Notes under the pieces: model-generated
What the model was told of the DNA's origin: nothing
Databases searched by the model: none
Seen by the model: the letters and a program-made list of their open reading frames with translations, nothing else
Shown: piece by piece, positions 1 to 10,916 of the stretch
Layout: the number at the start of each line of letters is the position of its first letter
How positions within the stretch are numbered: position 1 is the stretch's first letter
NCBI GenBank assembly: GCA_030949945.1
Contig: JAUZRZ010000063.1
Coordinates: forward strand, 1-52,264
From: Sulfurimonas sp.
Lineage (GTDB): Bacteria; Campylobacterota; Campylobacteria; Campylobacterales; Sulfurimonadaceae
Reading direction: 5' to 3'
Length of the DNA: 52,264 nucleotides
Position numbers and translations under genes: made by a program

Positions 1-255
1 GGAATTTGGGTGTTTGGCCATTTTCCATTTATCATTAAAAGCCTTTCGCGTTTTGCCACTTCAGAGAGTGGAGAGAAGGCTGGTGCATGTATGGTTGAGG
101 GTTTTTGTGAGTCCTATCTGTCAAAGAATGTACAGAGGGTATGAGTCAACAGCGATGGGTCTGCAGGTGTGGAAGTTCTAAAAACATTTAGCGGGGTAGT
201 CAGAATGGACCAGTGTTTTGAAGTTAACGTGTACAATGTGTCTTATTTTTTATAA
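1..255 (+). CDS. 3' fragment of an unidentified gene
   Basis: The frame beginning at base 1 is open to a TGA at 142-144 and, in the same frame, open again to a TAA at 253-255. The reading (for example SLSRFATSESGEKAG, then after the TGA VNSDGSAGVEVLKTF) looks like real protein, so this is probably the end of a gene entering from the left, with the TGA either its true end or an error. I do not recognise the family. No neighbour upstream is visible. Confidence 0.3.
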
Positions 256-493
256 TACTAACTGCTGTAATAGCATATTTATTATCTCAAAAATGCTGTA
301 CAACAAAAGTTGTACTATAAAAAAGATAATTGACAACTCAACAAATATAGTAGTTGTTTATAACTTAAAAATATATTCTTACTAGCTAACAAAACAATTT
401 TTTCATTATTTTAAAAACTAATAAAAATCTAGAAGAGTTTACCAAAAACACAAATGTATGTCGGAGTTTTGAGACTAGAAGGAGGGTATCTAT
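256..493. other. AT-rich intergenic stretch with one stem-loop
   Basis: No gene is visible. The only structure is a perfect 7-bp stem-loop at 298-315 (GTACAAC, loop AAAA, GTTGTAC) followed by an A-rich run; read on the minus strand a T run follows. It may be a weak terminator or a chance palindrome. The promoter of the following GGDEF gene could lie here but no convincing -10/-35 pair was found. Confidence 0.3.
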
Positions 494-1180
494 CTGCCAA
501 TAAGAGATGATATAATGCTGTGGCTAGAGGCTATAGCAGATCGTAAAGATGCAGAAGTTTAAGGTGAAGATGAAAATAGATGCTGCAAACTCTCTATTTT
601 CAGTATATCCGCTTCTCTTTTAGATAAAAAGAAAAATGTTTGTGCCACATTGCTCACTTTCAGATGATATAACAGAACAAGAGAGCACAAAACATAAACT
701 TTTTTATTAAATATGCAAGATGAATTGACAAGTATAGGTAATAAGAAATATTTTAAGCAATAGTTTAACAGAGCAGATTAGTCTAGCAGAGATACACACA
801 AGGTTTTTCATTAGTACTTTTAGATATAGACTTTTTTCAAAAAATAAATAACTCCCTAGGCTATGAGATAGGAGATGAAATACTACAAAAATACACCTTA
901 CTTATTGATGAGAATCTTCGCAAAGCAGATATTTTTTCTAGGATTAGAGATGATAAATTTGTTTTAATTCTACCTCATACAACAAAAGATAAGGCGTACA
1001 TCTTAACGCAGAAGTTGCGTATGCTTATACAAGAACACAAAGTCATAACCCCTATAACCATGAGTTTTGGGATAGTGCAATATGAAAAAGTGATGATGTC
1101 TAAGACAATTTTTTAAACGTGCAGATTTGGCACTCTATAGAGCAAAAGATACAGGACGAAATAAGGTTGTTATTGGATGA
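494..1180 (+). pseudogene. degraded GAF-like/GGDEF domain protein
   Basis: Translated pieces in different frames read as one diguanylate-cyclase-like protein. An N-terminal sensory part (LWLEAIADRKDAEV, later SISASLLDKKKN) resembles GAF-type domains. A GGDEF domain follows: DIDFFQKINNSLGYEIGDE, then SRIRDDKFVLILPHTT, then RADLALYRAKDTGRNK at the end. The signature loop reads RDDKF rather than GGDEF, so cyclase activity is unlikely even in an intact copy; such domains can act as c-di-GMP or GTP sensors. At least one in-frame TAA and several frame changes interrupt it, so the 5' end is uncertain. It ends at a TGA that overlaps the ATG of the bioF-like gene, suggesting co-transcription. Whether it is a true pseudogene or an error-ridden read cannot be decided here. 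Confidence 0.6.
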
Positions 1181-2273
1181 TGTTTTACGAGAAAGAGTTA
1201 AGTGCACTTCGTAAATCAAAGAGATATAGAACAAGAGAAGTTGTTGATACTAGATTGCTAGATTTTGCTTCAAATGATTATCTTGGACTCTCTCATGTTA
1301 AATCACTCCACACACAAACCACTCAAATACTCGGCAACTTAGAAGCACATAGCTCTAAAGCATCAATGCTGGTAAATGGCTATCATCAGATACATAAAGA
1401 TCTCGAAGATGCACTTTGTGAGGCAAATTCTTTTGAAGCAGGGGTAGGTTTTGAGAGTGGCTTTAATGCAAATATTGGACTCATAGAGTCACTTGTGAGA
1501 AAAGGTGATGTACTTTTTATGGATGAGTTATATCATGCCTCAGGGGTTTTAGCGAGTCAAATGAATGGACTTAATGTTACATTTTTTAAACATAATGATA
1601 TGAATGAACTCTCAACTCTTCTCAAGAGTCAAAGGCTAAACGTAGTATTGTAGCAGTTGAGGGTATCTACTCTATGGATGGAGACTTGTGTTCAAAAGAA
1701 GTTTTTGAGATATGTGATAGTGCTAATGCCATTTTAATCGTAGATGAAGCACATAGTAGTGGAGTTGTTGGAGAACACCTATGGGTGTTTTTGATTTGTA
1801 TGAGATTACTCCAAAAGCTAACCATATAAAGATGGGAACACTCGGAAAAGCTTATGGAAGTTTTGGGGCATTTATATTAGCAAGTGAGCATATTAATTGA
1901 TTTTTTACTTAATCGTGCCAAACCTATAGTATATGCAACCTCACTCTCCTTGTATGATACTCTCTTAGCACATCAATCTTTAAAATATATTTTGCAAAAC
2001 ACAAAAGAGCTTCGAGAAGAGATACAAGCAAGACAAGAGATAGTTAAAAAAGAGCTGGGTGTGAAAATAGATGGTTTAATCGTGCCTATTATTATAGGAG
2101 ATAATGAAAAAGTATTAGAGATAAAAGAAACACTTCGCGCTTTAGGATATAGTGTAGGTGCAATACGCCAGCCTACAGTACCTAGTGCCATCATCAGACT
2201 CATAGCCCGTTTGGGTCAAAGTAGAGATGAGTTACGATTAGTATGTCAAAATTTGGCTAAAATAAAGTCATGA
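1177..2273 (+). CDS. bioF: 8-amino-7-oxononanoate synthase-like (BioF/KBL family), frameshifted
   Basis: PLP-dependent alpha-oxoamine synthase, which condenses pimeloyl thioester and L-alanine in biotin synthesis. The merged reading has the family hallmarks in order: LDFASNDYLGLSH near the N terminus, VGFESGFNANIGLIESL, VEGIYSMDGD, IVDEAHSSGVVGEH (PLP-contacting Asp and His) and MGTLGKAYGSFGAF (Schiff-base lysine). The C-terminal domain ends RLIARLGQSRDELRLVC. About 365 codons is slightly short of the usual 380-390. The frame changes near 1650, 1775 and 1885. It overlaps the gene before it and, by ATGA, the ABC ATPase after it. Other members of the family (KBL, 5-aminolevulinate synthase) cannot be fully excluded, but size and motifs favour BioF. 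Confidence 0.75.
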
Positions 2274-2957
2274 AAATAAATAAGCTCAAAATTATTTTAG
2301 AGAGTGATGTCTTAGTTGACATTACATTTGATATATCTTCTTCCTTAGCCCTCGTTGGACAGAGTGGTAGCGGAAAGAGTTTAACTCTAAAAGCACTACT
2401 AGGAATGTTGCCCGAGCAGATGAGTTTAGAGTTACAAACTAGTGGAGATTTTGAGCTTGTTGGAGGAAAAAGTGTAGGATTTATACCACAAAATCCTTTT
2501 ACAGCACTCTCTCCTCTTACAAAAATCCACATGTCCAGTTTTGTGGATGAGGAGAGGAGTCCAAGAGCTTTTTGAGTGTAGGTTTGAGTGAAGATTTACT
2601 TCATAGGTTTCCGCCTGAACTCTCAGGTGGACAACTCCAACGTGTTGTAATCGCTATGGCACTGAGTAAAAGCCACAACTTTTACTTCTTGATGAGCCTA
2701 CTACAGCTCTAGACCCAAAAACTCGTGTTATGATTATAGACTTACTTAAAGAGCTACAGGGCAAAGAGGGTTTTAAAATGCTTTTTGTTACACATGACAT
2801 CTCTTCTGCACAAAGTTTATGTGAGTATATTTGTGTTATAAAAGAGGGCAAAGTTATAGAGAGTGGTTTGATGGATGAAGTTATTCATTCGCCACAAGAA
2901 AAATATACTAAAACATTAATAGAAGCAAATTTTACCAACAGGGAATTTAGAGTATGA
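2270..2957 (+). CDS. ABC transporter ATP-binding protein (DppD/OppD-like), frameshifted
   Basis: Nucleotide-binding subunit of an ABC importer. Visible are Walker A (GQSGSGKSLT), a Q-loop (GFIPQNPFTALSPL), the signature LSGGQLQRV, a Walker B that becomes LLLDEPTTALDP once the frame near 2680 is corrected, and the H-loop histidine in LFVTHDISSAQ. The Q-loop wording and the C-terminal HSPQEKYTKTLIEAN are typical of peptide/nickel-type ATPases. Frame changes fall near 2565 and 2675. No permease or binding protein lies beside it, so the substrate is unknown. Both ends overlap neighbours by ATGA, placing it in one transcript with bioF and PBP1A. Confidence 0.7.
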
Positions 2958-4981
2958 GAAAATATTTCAAAAAAATAGTGTTAACTATAGTCATTATAGG
3001 GTTTTTATCCCCCTTCTTTTTGCTGGTTTATTTCTTAAATGCTTTTGAGTATGACATTTCAAAGCTGGCAGATTATAAACCAGATGTTACAAGTAGAATT
3101 TATGATAAAGATGGTAAAAAAATTGCTAATATTTTTGATAAAAAGCATAGATACTATGCAAGTTTTGATGAAATCCCCCCTCGTATCATAGAAGCACTTG
3201 TTGCCATAGAAGATACAACTTTTTTTGAACATCCTGGGATAAATATAGATGCGATATTTCGTGCAGCGATTAAAGTTATTCGTGCAGGAAAAGCTGTTGA
3301 GGGTGCTAGTACCATTACTCAACAGTTAGTCAAAAATGTACTGCTTACACGAGAGAAAAAACTCTCACGAAAGATAAAAGAAGCGATATATGCTCTTAAA
3401 ATAGAAACTGTTTTAAGTAAGGAGGAGATACTTGAGCGTTATCTTAATGAGATATATTATGGGCATGGTTACTACGGTATAAAAACAGCGGCTGATGGTT
3501 ACTTCCATAAACGCTTAGAGGACTTAACACTCAAAGAGATGGCTATTCTTGTTGGTTTACCAAAGGCACCAAGCACTTATGCACCCACAAAAAACTATGA
3601 TATTTCTATGGGTAGAGCAAACCGTGTGATAAAAAGAATGTATGTACTCGGTTGGATAGATGAGAGTACTTATGAGAGTGCTTTAGTAGAAAATCCTGAA
3701 GTTTTTAACACTACACTCACACAAAACAGGGCACCATTTATAGTAGATGAAGTTGCCCGTCGTTTTAGAGATATGAATATAAGTGACTTAAAAACAGGTG
3801 GTTATGAGATTTATACTACTATTGATTTGAGATTACAATCTACTGCGAGAGAATCCCTTACTTTTGCTTATGAAGAATCACTCAAGCGCATAGAGAATTA
3901 TAAAATTAAAGAGTTAAAAAAGTTAGCAAAATATGAAGCGATAGATAATCCAAGTGAGGATGAACTCTTTGAACTACAAGATGTAAATGTATCACAGTTA
4001 AATGGTGCCTTAGTCTCACTCGATTCTGCCACAGGAAATATATTAGCACTTGTGGGAAGTAGAGACTATAAAATTAGCTCATACAACCGTGCAACTCAAG
4101 GAAGACGACAACCAGGTTCTGCGTTTAAACCTTTTATATATCAAGTGGCGATAGACTTAGGCTTTAGTGGGGCTACAGAGTTAGTGGATATAGCTAAAAC
4201 ATATGCATATGAGAAAAATGGTGAAGAGTTGAAATGGAGACCTAGAAACTATGAGAAAAATTATAAAGGTTTAGTGACACTTCGTGAAGCACTCATCCAT
4301 TCACGTAACCTTGCAACCATTAATCTTGTCAATGACATAGGTTTAAACAACCTACTCAAAGAGCTCAAAAAGTTCAATATAAAACATATTCCTAATGACC
4401 TCTCTATTTCGCTAGGAACGATGTCTATGTCACCCTTAGAGCTAGCACAAGTATATACATCTTTTTCTAATGCTGGTTTGCAGATGAGGGCACATCTTAT
4501 ACAACGAATTGACAAAGGGGGTGAGACTATTTATGAGATGCATGAGAGTAGTCATAGAACTTCAACTCCCACTCAGTCTTACATTATGACTACAATTTTA
4601 CGTGATGTTGTTAATCGTGGAACAGCAAGACGCGCTCGTGTTAAAGGCATAGAACTTGCAGCAAAAACAGGTACCACAAACTCAAATGTAGATGGTTGGT
4701 TAGCGGGATACTCTCCTACAACTACAACGGTAGTATGGTTTGGAAATGATGATAACACACCTATGTATAAACGCGAAACAGGTGGTAAGATAGCTGGACC
4801 TGCGTTTAGACTCTTTTATGAAAGAATGCTAAAACTCTATCCTCAACTAAAAAGAAAGTTTGATGTTCCTGAGGGAATTACCGAGGTGCATGTTGGGAAA
4901 CATATAGAGTATTTTAGTGATATTTCAAGACCACCCAGAGTAGAACAAATAGCTGATCCAGAGGAAGAGCTTTTATGGTAG
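2954..4981 (+). CDS. penicillin-binding protein 1A, bifunctional class A
   Basis: Intact 675-residue class A PBP that polymerises and cross-links peptidoglycan in the periplasm. An N-terminal transmembrane anchor lies at about residues 8-30. The GT51 glycosyltransferase domain has EDTTFFEHPG (residues 86-95, catalytic Glu86) and GASTITQQ (118-125). The transpeptidase domain has GSAFK (388-392; nucleophile Ser389, Lys392), SRN (450-452) and KTGT (571-574), so all catalytic motifs are present. It starts inside the last codons of the ABC ATPase gene (ATGA) and ends just before a strong stem-loop. Length is typical for Campylobacterota PBP1A. Family assignment is firm; the usual symbols would be mrcA, ponA or pbpA. 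Confidence 0.95.
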   Translation: MRKYFKKIVLTIVIIGFLSPFFLLVYFLNAFEYDISKLADYKPDVTSRIYDKDGKKIANIFDKKHRYYASFDEIPPRIIEALVAIEDTTFFEHPGINIDAIFRAAIKVIRAGKAVEGASTITQQLVKNVLLTREKKLSRKIKEAIYALKIETVLSKEEILERYLNEIYYGHGYYGIKTAADGYFHKRLEDLTLKEMAILVGLPKAPSTYAPTKNYDISMGRANRVIKRMYVLGWIDESTYESALVENPEVFNTTLTQNRAPFIVDEVARRFRDMNISDLKTGGYEIYTTIDLRLQSTARESLTFAYEESLKRIENYKIKELKKLAKYEAIDNPSEDELFELQDVNVSQLNGALVSLDSATGNILALVGSRDYKISSYNRATQGRRQPGSAFKPFIYQVAIDLGFSGATELVDIAKTYAYEKNGEELKWRPRNYEKNYKGLVTLREALIHSRNLATINLVNDIGLNNLLKELKKFNIKHIPNDLSISLGTMSMSPLELAQVYTSFSNAGLQMRAHLIQRIDKGGETIYEMHESSHRTSTPTQSYIMTTILRDVVNRGTARRARVKGIELAAKTGTTNSNVDGWLAGYSPTTTTVVWFGNDDNTPMYKRETGGKIAGPAFRLFYERMLKLYPQLKRKFDVPEGITEVHVGKHIEYFSDISRPPRVEQIADPEEELLW

Positions 4982-4982
4982 T

Positions 4983-5014
4983 AAGTGCCTGACAAGAATA
5001 AATGTCAGGCACTT
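4983..5014. terminator. bidirectional stem-loop between convergent genes
   Basis: Perfect 12-bp inverted repeat, AAGTGCCTGACA and TGTCAGGCACTT, with an 8-nt loop, between the stop of PBP1A and the stop of leuA on the other strand. The T run is short on either side, but position and stem strength fit a shared transcription terminator. Confidence 0.7.
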
Positions 5015-5037
5015 AAAAGTTTTCTCTGAAACAAATG

Positions 5038-6718
5038 TTAGGAAAAAGCTCTATTAAGTGCACAAAACATTGCTTTGATAGAAGCAGTAGCTATATCGCT
5101 ATCTTTACCTGCTCCAAAACAAGAAGCAATTGTATCTGTTTGTAGTTCTATGTAGGCTACAGCAGTGGCACTACTCTTCTCACCGCAAGAGTGTTCAGAG
5201 TATGAGTTGATGCTAAACTCATTTGCATAGTTTTTCATAAGTGCTTTCTTGCAGGCATCTATTGGACCATTTCCCTCTCCCTGTGATGTGATTTCTTTAC
5301 CATTATACTTATAAGTGAGTCTACACTTTGAGGTGCTTTTATCAGATGTAAGTGTAAAGTCAATGAGAGATATATGCTCTTTAACATTAAAGTATGTATC
5401 TTCAAATATTTTAAGAATTTCTTGAGACTTTAAAACCTCTCCTTTTTTATCTGTCCACTCTTGCACAATTTTTCCAATCTCAGGATGCATCGGTTTTGGT
5501 AGTTGATATCCAAACTCTTTTTCTAAAATATAAGCGACACCACCTTTACCTGACTGAGAGTTTATACGGATAACTGACTCATAGGTTCGACCAACATCAG
5601 CAGGGTCTATTGGAAGATAAGGCACTTCCCAAAAAGCATCATCTTTCTCTTTTTGATACGCTAAACCTTTGTTAATAGCATCCTGATGAGACCCACTAAA
5701 CGCAGTATAAACAAGCTCTCCTACATAAGGGTGTCTTACATGTGTTTGTATCTCTGTACACTTCTCAACTATCTCTAAAACTTCATCAATATTTGTAAAA
5801 TCAAGTTTAGAGTCTATACCTTGAGTAGTAAGATTAAGTGCTAGAGTGATAATGTCAACATTTCCAGTTCTCTCACCATTACTCAAAAGTGTACCCTCAA
5901 CTCTATCAGCCCCTGCTAAAAGTGCAAGTTCCGTAGCTCGCTACACTTGTTCCTCTGTCGTTATGAGTATGTGTTGAGATGATTACATTTTCACGGTTAT
6001 CTAGGTTTCTACTCATCCATTCTATCTGATCTGCATAGATGTTTGGTGTAGCCATTTCAACTGTTGCAGGTAAGTTTATGATTACCTTGCGCGAAGGACT
6101 TATACCCCAAGATGCAGTAACAGCATTAGAAATTTGTGCAGCAAACTCAAGCTCAGTACCTGTAAAACTCTCAGGCGAGTACTCTAAAAATATCTCTCCA
6201 TCATGCTCTTTTTCATACCTTTTTACAATCTCAACACCCTCTAAGGCTAAAGCAGTTATCTCCTCTTTTGTTTTACCAAAAACTATCTTTCTTTGAGCAA
6301 CACTTGTTGAGTTATAAAGATGCACGGTAGCTTTTTTGACACCTCTGAGTGCCTCAAATGTTTTAGCTATTAAGTGCTCACGAGCTTGGACTAATACTTG
6401 AATTGTAACATCATCAGGGATTAAATTCTCATCAACTAAACGGCGTAAAAAGTCAAACTCTACAGCAGAAGCAGAAGGAAATCCTACTTCTATCTCTTTA
6501 AATCCGAGTTTGAGTAAGAGTCTAAAAAGTTCAAGTTTTTTTGTCATGTCCATTGGGTTGATAAGTGCTTGATTACCATCACGTAAATCAACACTACACC
6601 ATGCAGGAGCACTGACAATTGTTTTAGTAGGCCAAACTCTATTTGGTAACTCTATTGGTGGGTAAGCTTTATACTTACCTTTAGGAATTTGTACCACAGG
6701 GGCATCACAATTCATCAT
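5038..6718 (-). CDS. leuA: 2-isopropylmalate synthase, one frameshift
   Basis: First committed enzyme of leucine synthesis: acetyl-CoA plus 2-oxoisovalerate gives 2-isopropylmalate. The N-terminal barrel shows WCSVDLRDGNQAL (metal-binding Asp), GFKEIEVGFPSAS and the HTHNDRG metal-binding histidines. After the break comes NGERTGNVDI, and the regulatory dimer domain (SYSEHSCGEKSSATAVAYIE) closes the protein. Removing one base near 5938 restores a single frame of about 560 codons, the length of the longer fungal/E. coli-unlike LeuA class. The start at 6718 has AAAGGA eight bases upstream. The conserved sequence on both sides of the break argues for sequencing error. Confidence 0.93.
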
Positions 6719-6779
6719 TATGAATCCTTTAACTTGAAATTTTTTAATAACAGACTCTTACATTTGTTATTAGAGGCGA

Positions 6780-6785
6780 ATTATA
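6780..6785 (-). promoter_or_regulatory. candidate -10 box of leuA
   Basis: TATAAT on the minus strand, about 60 bp upstream of the leuA start. No good -35 is visible. No leader peptide rich in leucine codons was found between it and the start codon, so attenuation is not supported. Confidence 0.4.
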
Positions 6786-6920
6786 GCTAATTTGTTGTTA
6801 TAACCACAGGCTTGATAGATGAAAATATTGTAGTTACAGTACTAAAGTTGTTGTACCGACTTGGCAAACAGTAGAAGTGTTATCATTTAATGTAAATGAA
6901 GTTTTGTAAGGGGTTGTTTT

Positions 6921-8545
6921 ATGAATTTTTTTAAATTATTTACTGTAGGTGTAGGCGTGATTTTACTTTTATCTTTTAATGCCTGTGGGGGTAAAGAGAG
7001 TAGTAGTAGATCAAGACTCCTCTCCAACTCTTCCTCAAACTAGTTATACACTTGAAAGTTTAACAGATAGAAGAGTTTAGTGCTTTATCACAGGAGAACA
7101 AACTTATTGTTGCTGATAAACTACTTAGTAGTATGTTCTATGGTTATCCTTTAGCAACACTTCAAGAAAAAATTGATTCAGGTTCTTTCTTGATGATTTA
7201 AAAAAACAACTTAATACTCAAAAGATAGATAAAATTTGCTCTTGAATCTTATATCAAAGACCCTGAGATATTTTATAGTTACTATAGTCCTTTTATCCCT
7301 CAAGAAGCATATGATATATCTGCTAGACTCTATGCTGCTCCATACTTGGATAAATATTTTTTTCATAACTGGACTGCTTATATACTCACTCAAACTATTA
7401 TGTTTTCCCCTGCTTATGAGTTAGATTCAGTTGGCATGGAAGATATAGCTCCTAGTTTATAATGGAATTGTATCAGGTTTAGAAAATGGAGATAGCATGA
7501 GAGATATCGCCTATAAACATATGATAAGTCAAAGTAACTGGAGAAGATTTAGAAGTCCTGAGGATAATGGACGAGAGATGTTAGAGATCTTTGCTTTAGA
7601 CTTTAATGATTCACATGTTCCTATTGCAGGTCAAGCTCTTCAGAATTGGAGCAATGTGCGAAGGAATAATAATGGGTTTAATCAGCTAGTGATTGATGAA
7701 ACTTACGAAAATAATGAAACATTGTATTTATTTGATAAAAATATTACAGATGGATATAGCTTTTATCAAGCATTAGTTGATTCTGATAATTTCACTTATG
7801 GAATTACTAAAAGGTTAGTTGCTTTTTTCTTTACAGATTACAGTGAGAAAGATATAGATGATATAACAGTTGCTATCGTTAAGTCGGGACATGAAACATG
7901 GCAGGAAGTTTTAAAAGAGATTCTTTTTTCTAAAGAGTACCTTTTAAATAACTCTAGAGTGAAGTATGCAGAAGAGCTCTTCTTCTCCTTGGCTAAAAAG
8001 ATGGAGTATCAGCATACTACACTGACTATTAGAGATTTTTGCACAGGAAGTCATCAAAATTTGAGTTTAGAGGACATGGGACAAGCAAGTATGAAGTACA
8101 AACTAGGAAGACTTTCAGGTGCACCTGTAGATACTCTCTCATTTGCAACATATAGTAAAACTATAAGAGAAAATGTTTTTTATAAAAGAGTCGAAATCTG
8201 ACCTAAATGCTACTGATTATGGATGGGAGAATGAAGGATGGAGTGATTCTTTTATAGCAAATACAAACTTCATTTATGATGATACTGATGAAAAAGCGAG
8301 CTTAGAGTCTCTTATAGATTATATATTTACATCAATAGTTTCCAGAAAGGCCACTTCAGAAGAACTTTTGATGTTTGAGAAGTATATGCTAGATGTGGAT
8401 GGTACTCTCAAGCATCCATATCTTATGTTTCTATATCAATACTGATGATGCTCAAAGAGAAGAATATAAAAGAAATATAGCCTTTATGATACTAGATTAT
8501 ATTTCAAGATTGGATATTACATATATGCAAAGAGAGGTAAAGTAA
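6921..8545 (+). CDS. DUF1800-family lipoprotein, frameshifted
   Basis: Begins with a lipoprotein signal (MNFFKLFTVGV..., lipobox LSFNAC, cysteine about residue 22), so the product should be anchored in a membrane. The merged sequence then reads as one long mostly helical protein with the family's central motif in the form SPEDNGREMLEIFALDFND and AGQALQNWS (compare ENYARELLELFTLG ... ALTGW in DUF1800). Frames change around 7000, 7060, 7180, 7240, 7460, 8190 and 8440; the last pieces are joined through YINTDDAQREEYK to the stop at 8543-8545. DUF1800 genes are usually paired with DUF1501 genes, as here, 2 bp apart. Molecular function of the pair is unknown. Heavy fragmentation may be error or decay. 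Confidence 0.65.
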
Positions 8546-8547
8546 CT

Positions 8548-9843
8548 ATGCAAAGAAGAGATTTTATAAAACTGTCTTTAGTAGCTTCTGCTGCACTTAT
8601 TCTGCCATCAAGAGCAAATGCAGATACTGCTTTTACTGAGACAGGTGCACAAACCATTATTATATTCACATATGGTGGGGCAAGTCAATTGGCTGGGAAT
8701 TTGACTAATCTTACAGAGATTGAATCACTCTCTCAAAACAAGTATAAAAACTACTTTAAAATAACTCCAACTACAGAATAACTGTTGGACAGAAGCGGGT
8801 GGTCTCCATATGGAAACAATGATGGATGCAGGAGATATGACAATATTTAGGTCTTGTTTTTTCTCAAAGATAGAGAGGATTGCTGATAGTAAGGCACACG
8901 GTACTTGTACTAAAGAGAATCAAAAAGGTTCATTTGATATAAGTAATAAAAATGCAGGTATAGTTTCAAATATTGGTAAAATACTCTCAGATAATCAAGC
9001 TATAGACTCAAGCACAGTCCTTCCCTTTATAACATTTGAAGGAAATTCTTTATTTTACCAATCTGGTACAGAGCTATTACCCCCCTTATATAAGTCCAGC
9101 CGGTTTAGATGCAGGCTTTAGTAACCCATATACAAGAGTAAAGAGACCTTACTATCTTACTCCTGAATTTAACACTGATATGGATACACTCTCTCAATCC
9201 TACCATCAAAATAAAGCTATTGGGCTAGCATTTAACCGAAAGAGCTGGCTTGAGTGAGCACATAGCTCAACTTCAAACAAAGGCAGCTACTCTTAATACC
9301 ACGCGCATATATAGATAATGCAGATATCCCTGCAGGAAGTAAAATAGCAGAACAGTTAGAAACAGCGATAAATATTATGCATCTTAACCCTACGACAAAA
9401 GTTATAACACTCGGAACAGCTGGCGCAGGTGGATGGGATGATCATAATAATGCTATAGATTATGTTTCTAGAAGTATGGAACTGTTTGCATCTTTAAAGT
9501 CAGCAGTAGAGCATATGGCTGGTCTAGGTAAAACTAAAACCTTAGCATAATGGTTTTTGGTGAGTTTGGTAGAAATGTAAATCTAAACACTGCAAATGGC
9601 TGGGATCATGGAAACTTACAAAACCTCTATGTAATTGGTGGTAGAGACTACCTTAATCACCAAGGTGTAGTTGGAGAGACAGAAGTTGACAATCAAGGTT
9701 CTAATAGACTTTTTCTAAAGCCTATTGGAGCATATATAGAACCATTTAGCATTGCTGCAACGCTATATAAAATCTTTGGTTATACAGATAGTACTAATGC
9801 CTTGACAGATGGGCATCCTCCTATAAAGAGTTTATTTAGTTAG
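8548..9843 (+). CDS. DUF1501 family exported protein, frameshifted
   Basis: Starts MQRRDFIKLSLVASAALILP, a twin-arginine-type signal (RRDFIK), so it is probably exported folded. The body matches the DUF1501 (sulfatase-like) pattern: GGLHMETMMDAGDMT, LGTAGAGGWDDHNNA and the C-terminal VFGEFGRNVNLNTANGWDHG, the counterpart of SEFGRTPxxNxxxGRDH in the family. About 430 codons after correcting frames near 8780, 9080, 9235, 9300 and 9550. It follows the DUF1800 gene directly. DUF1501/DUF1800 partners are widespread; their substrate is unknown. Confidence 0.75.
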
Positions 9844-9867
9844 TCGGTGAAATTAAGTTTGGAAAGA

Positions 9868-10815
9868 TCATATTTTTAGTGAAAAACAGGCACCATTATT
9901 TAAGTTTTTGACACTGAGTGTGCCTCCCATTTTTTGTGCTATTTGAGTGCTCATATATAGTCCTATACCTGTACCTTTTCCCTCTGCTTTGCTAGTTACT
10001 TCTGGTTTGAAAATATCATTGATTATATTAGTGGGTATTCCACCTGCGGTGTCTTGTATATCTATATAAATTGAGTCATCTTGTTTGTAAAATTTTATAT
10101 CGATACTGCGTTCTTGTATATTATTATCATTAAAAGCATCTTTTGCATTGTTTATGATGTTAAGGATAAGGTGCTTAAACTCATTTTCATTACCATAAAG
10201 TAAGACTTCTTCACTGCTGAGTATATTTACTTGAATGTTATTTTGTAAAAACTCATCATTGACTAATACCATAACAGACTGGATACAGCGTTTTATACCA
10301 AAGTTCTCCTCTTTTTGTCGTGGTCTAAAAAAGTTTCTAAATTCATTAAGAGTGCTAATCATATGTTTGATTTGACCTTGTGTATCATCAGTTAACTCAT
10401 CTATATACTCTGAAGTTACCAAACCATTTTTAAAATCATCAATTAACATATCTGACATCATAGAGATAGCATTAAGGGGTTGTTTCCACTGGTGTGCAAC
10501 TGCATCCATCATCTCACCCATTGCTGCCATTTTTGCCTGTTGTTCATACCGTTTTTGTGCATCTTGAGCTAATTTGAGTTGAAGTTCTATTCTCTCTTCA
10601 AGGGTATGGTTGAGTTTGTCAAGTGACATTTGTTTTTCGTTATATCTATCTAAAAATATTTCAAGTAGTATATCTAAGTCTCCACGATGGGTGGAGTGGG
10701 CACTCTGTTTTACAGCATCTAATAAATCTTCGGTGTTAAGATGAGAATATTTCCCTCTAGGATTTTCTCTTCGTTTTATTACTAGGTTATTAGGTGTGAA
10801 TGGATTTTTTTTCAT
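9868..10815 (-). CDS. sensor histidine kinase without membrane segments
   Basis: Intact 315-residue kinase. A predicted coiled coil (about residues 55-100) leads into the H box AVAHQWKQPLNAI (phospho-accepting His108). The ATPase domain has the N box NIINNAKDAF, G1 DTAGGIP and G2 GKGTGIGLYMS. The HQWKQPLN type of H box is common in Campylobacterota and deltaproteobacterial kinases. No transmembrane helix or PAS domain is evident, so it probably senses a cytoplasmic cue or partner protein. No response regulator lies next to it. It converges on the DUF1501 gene with 24 bp between stops. Confidence 0.88.
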   Translation of the reverse strand: MKKNPFTPNNLVIKRRENPRGKYSHLNTEDLLDAVKQSAHSTHRGDLDILLEIFLDRYNEKQMSLDKLNHTLEERIELQLKLAQDAQKRYEQQAKMAAMGEMMDAVAHQWKQPLNAISMMSDMLIDDFKNGLVTSEYIDELTDDTQGQIKHMISTLNEFRNFFRPRQKEENFGIKRCIQSVMVLVNDEFLQNNIQVNILSSEEVLLYGNENEFKHLILNIINNAKDAFNDNNIQERSIDIKFYKQDDSIYIDIQDTAGGIPTNIINDIFKPEVTSKAEGKGTGIGLYMSTQIAQKMGGTLSVKNLNNGACFSLKI

Positions 10816-10888
10816 ATTAAATAGATTATAACAAAATTTTACAAAATTAAAAAGTATAAAAAATTAGAGAGGATAAGGGAGAAAGAGT

Positions 10889-10912
10889 AAAATGAGGCAT
10901 AAGCCTCATTTT
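10889..10912 (-). terminator. intrinsic terminator of glnA
   Basis: AAAATGAGGC, loop of 4, GCCTCATTTT: perfect 10-bp stem ending in a T run when read on the minus strand, starting a few bases after the glnA stop at 10917-10919. Confidence 0.85.
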
Positions 10913-10916
10913 ATGA

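Noticed and set aside
142..144. In-frame TGA as selenocysteine or programmed recoding
   Set aside because: No SECIS-like hairpin follows, and the window contains many unrelated single-base breaks.
1..255. Remnant of an insertion sequence or group II intron at the left edge
   Set aside because: No terminal repeats, transposase motifs or domain V-like structure; the frame reads better as an ordinary gene end.
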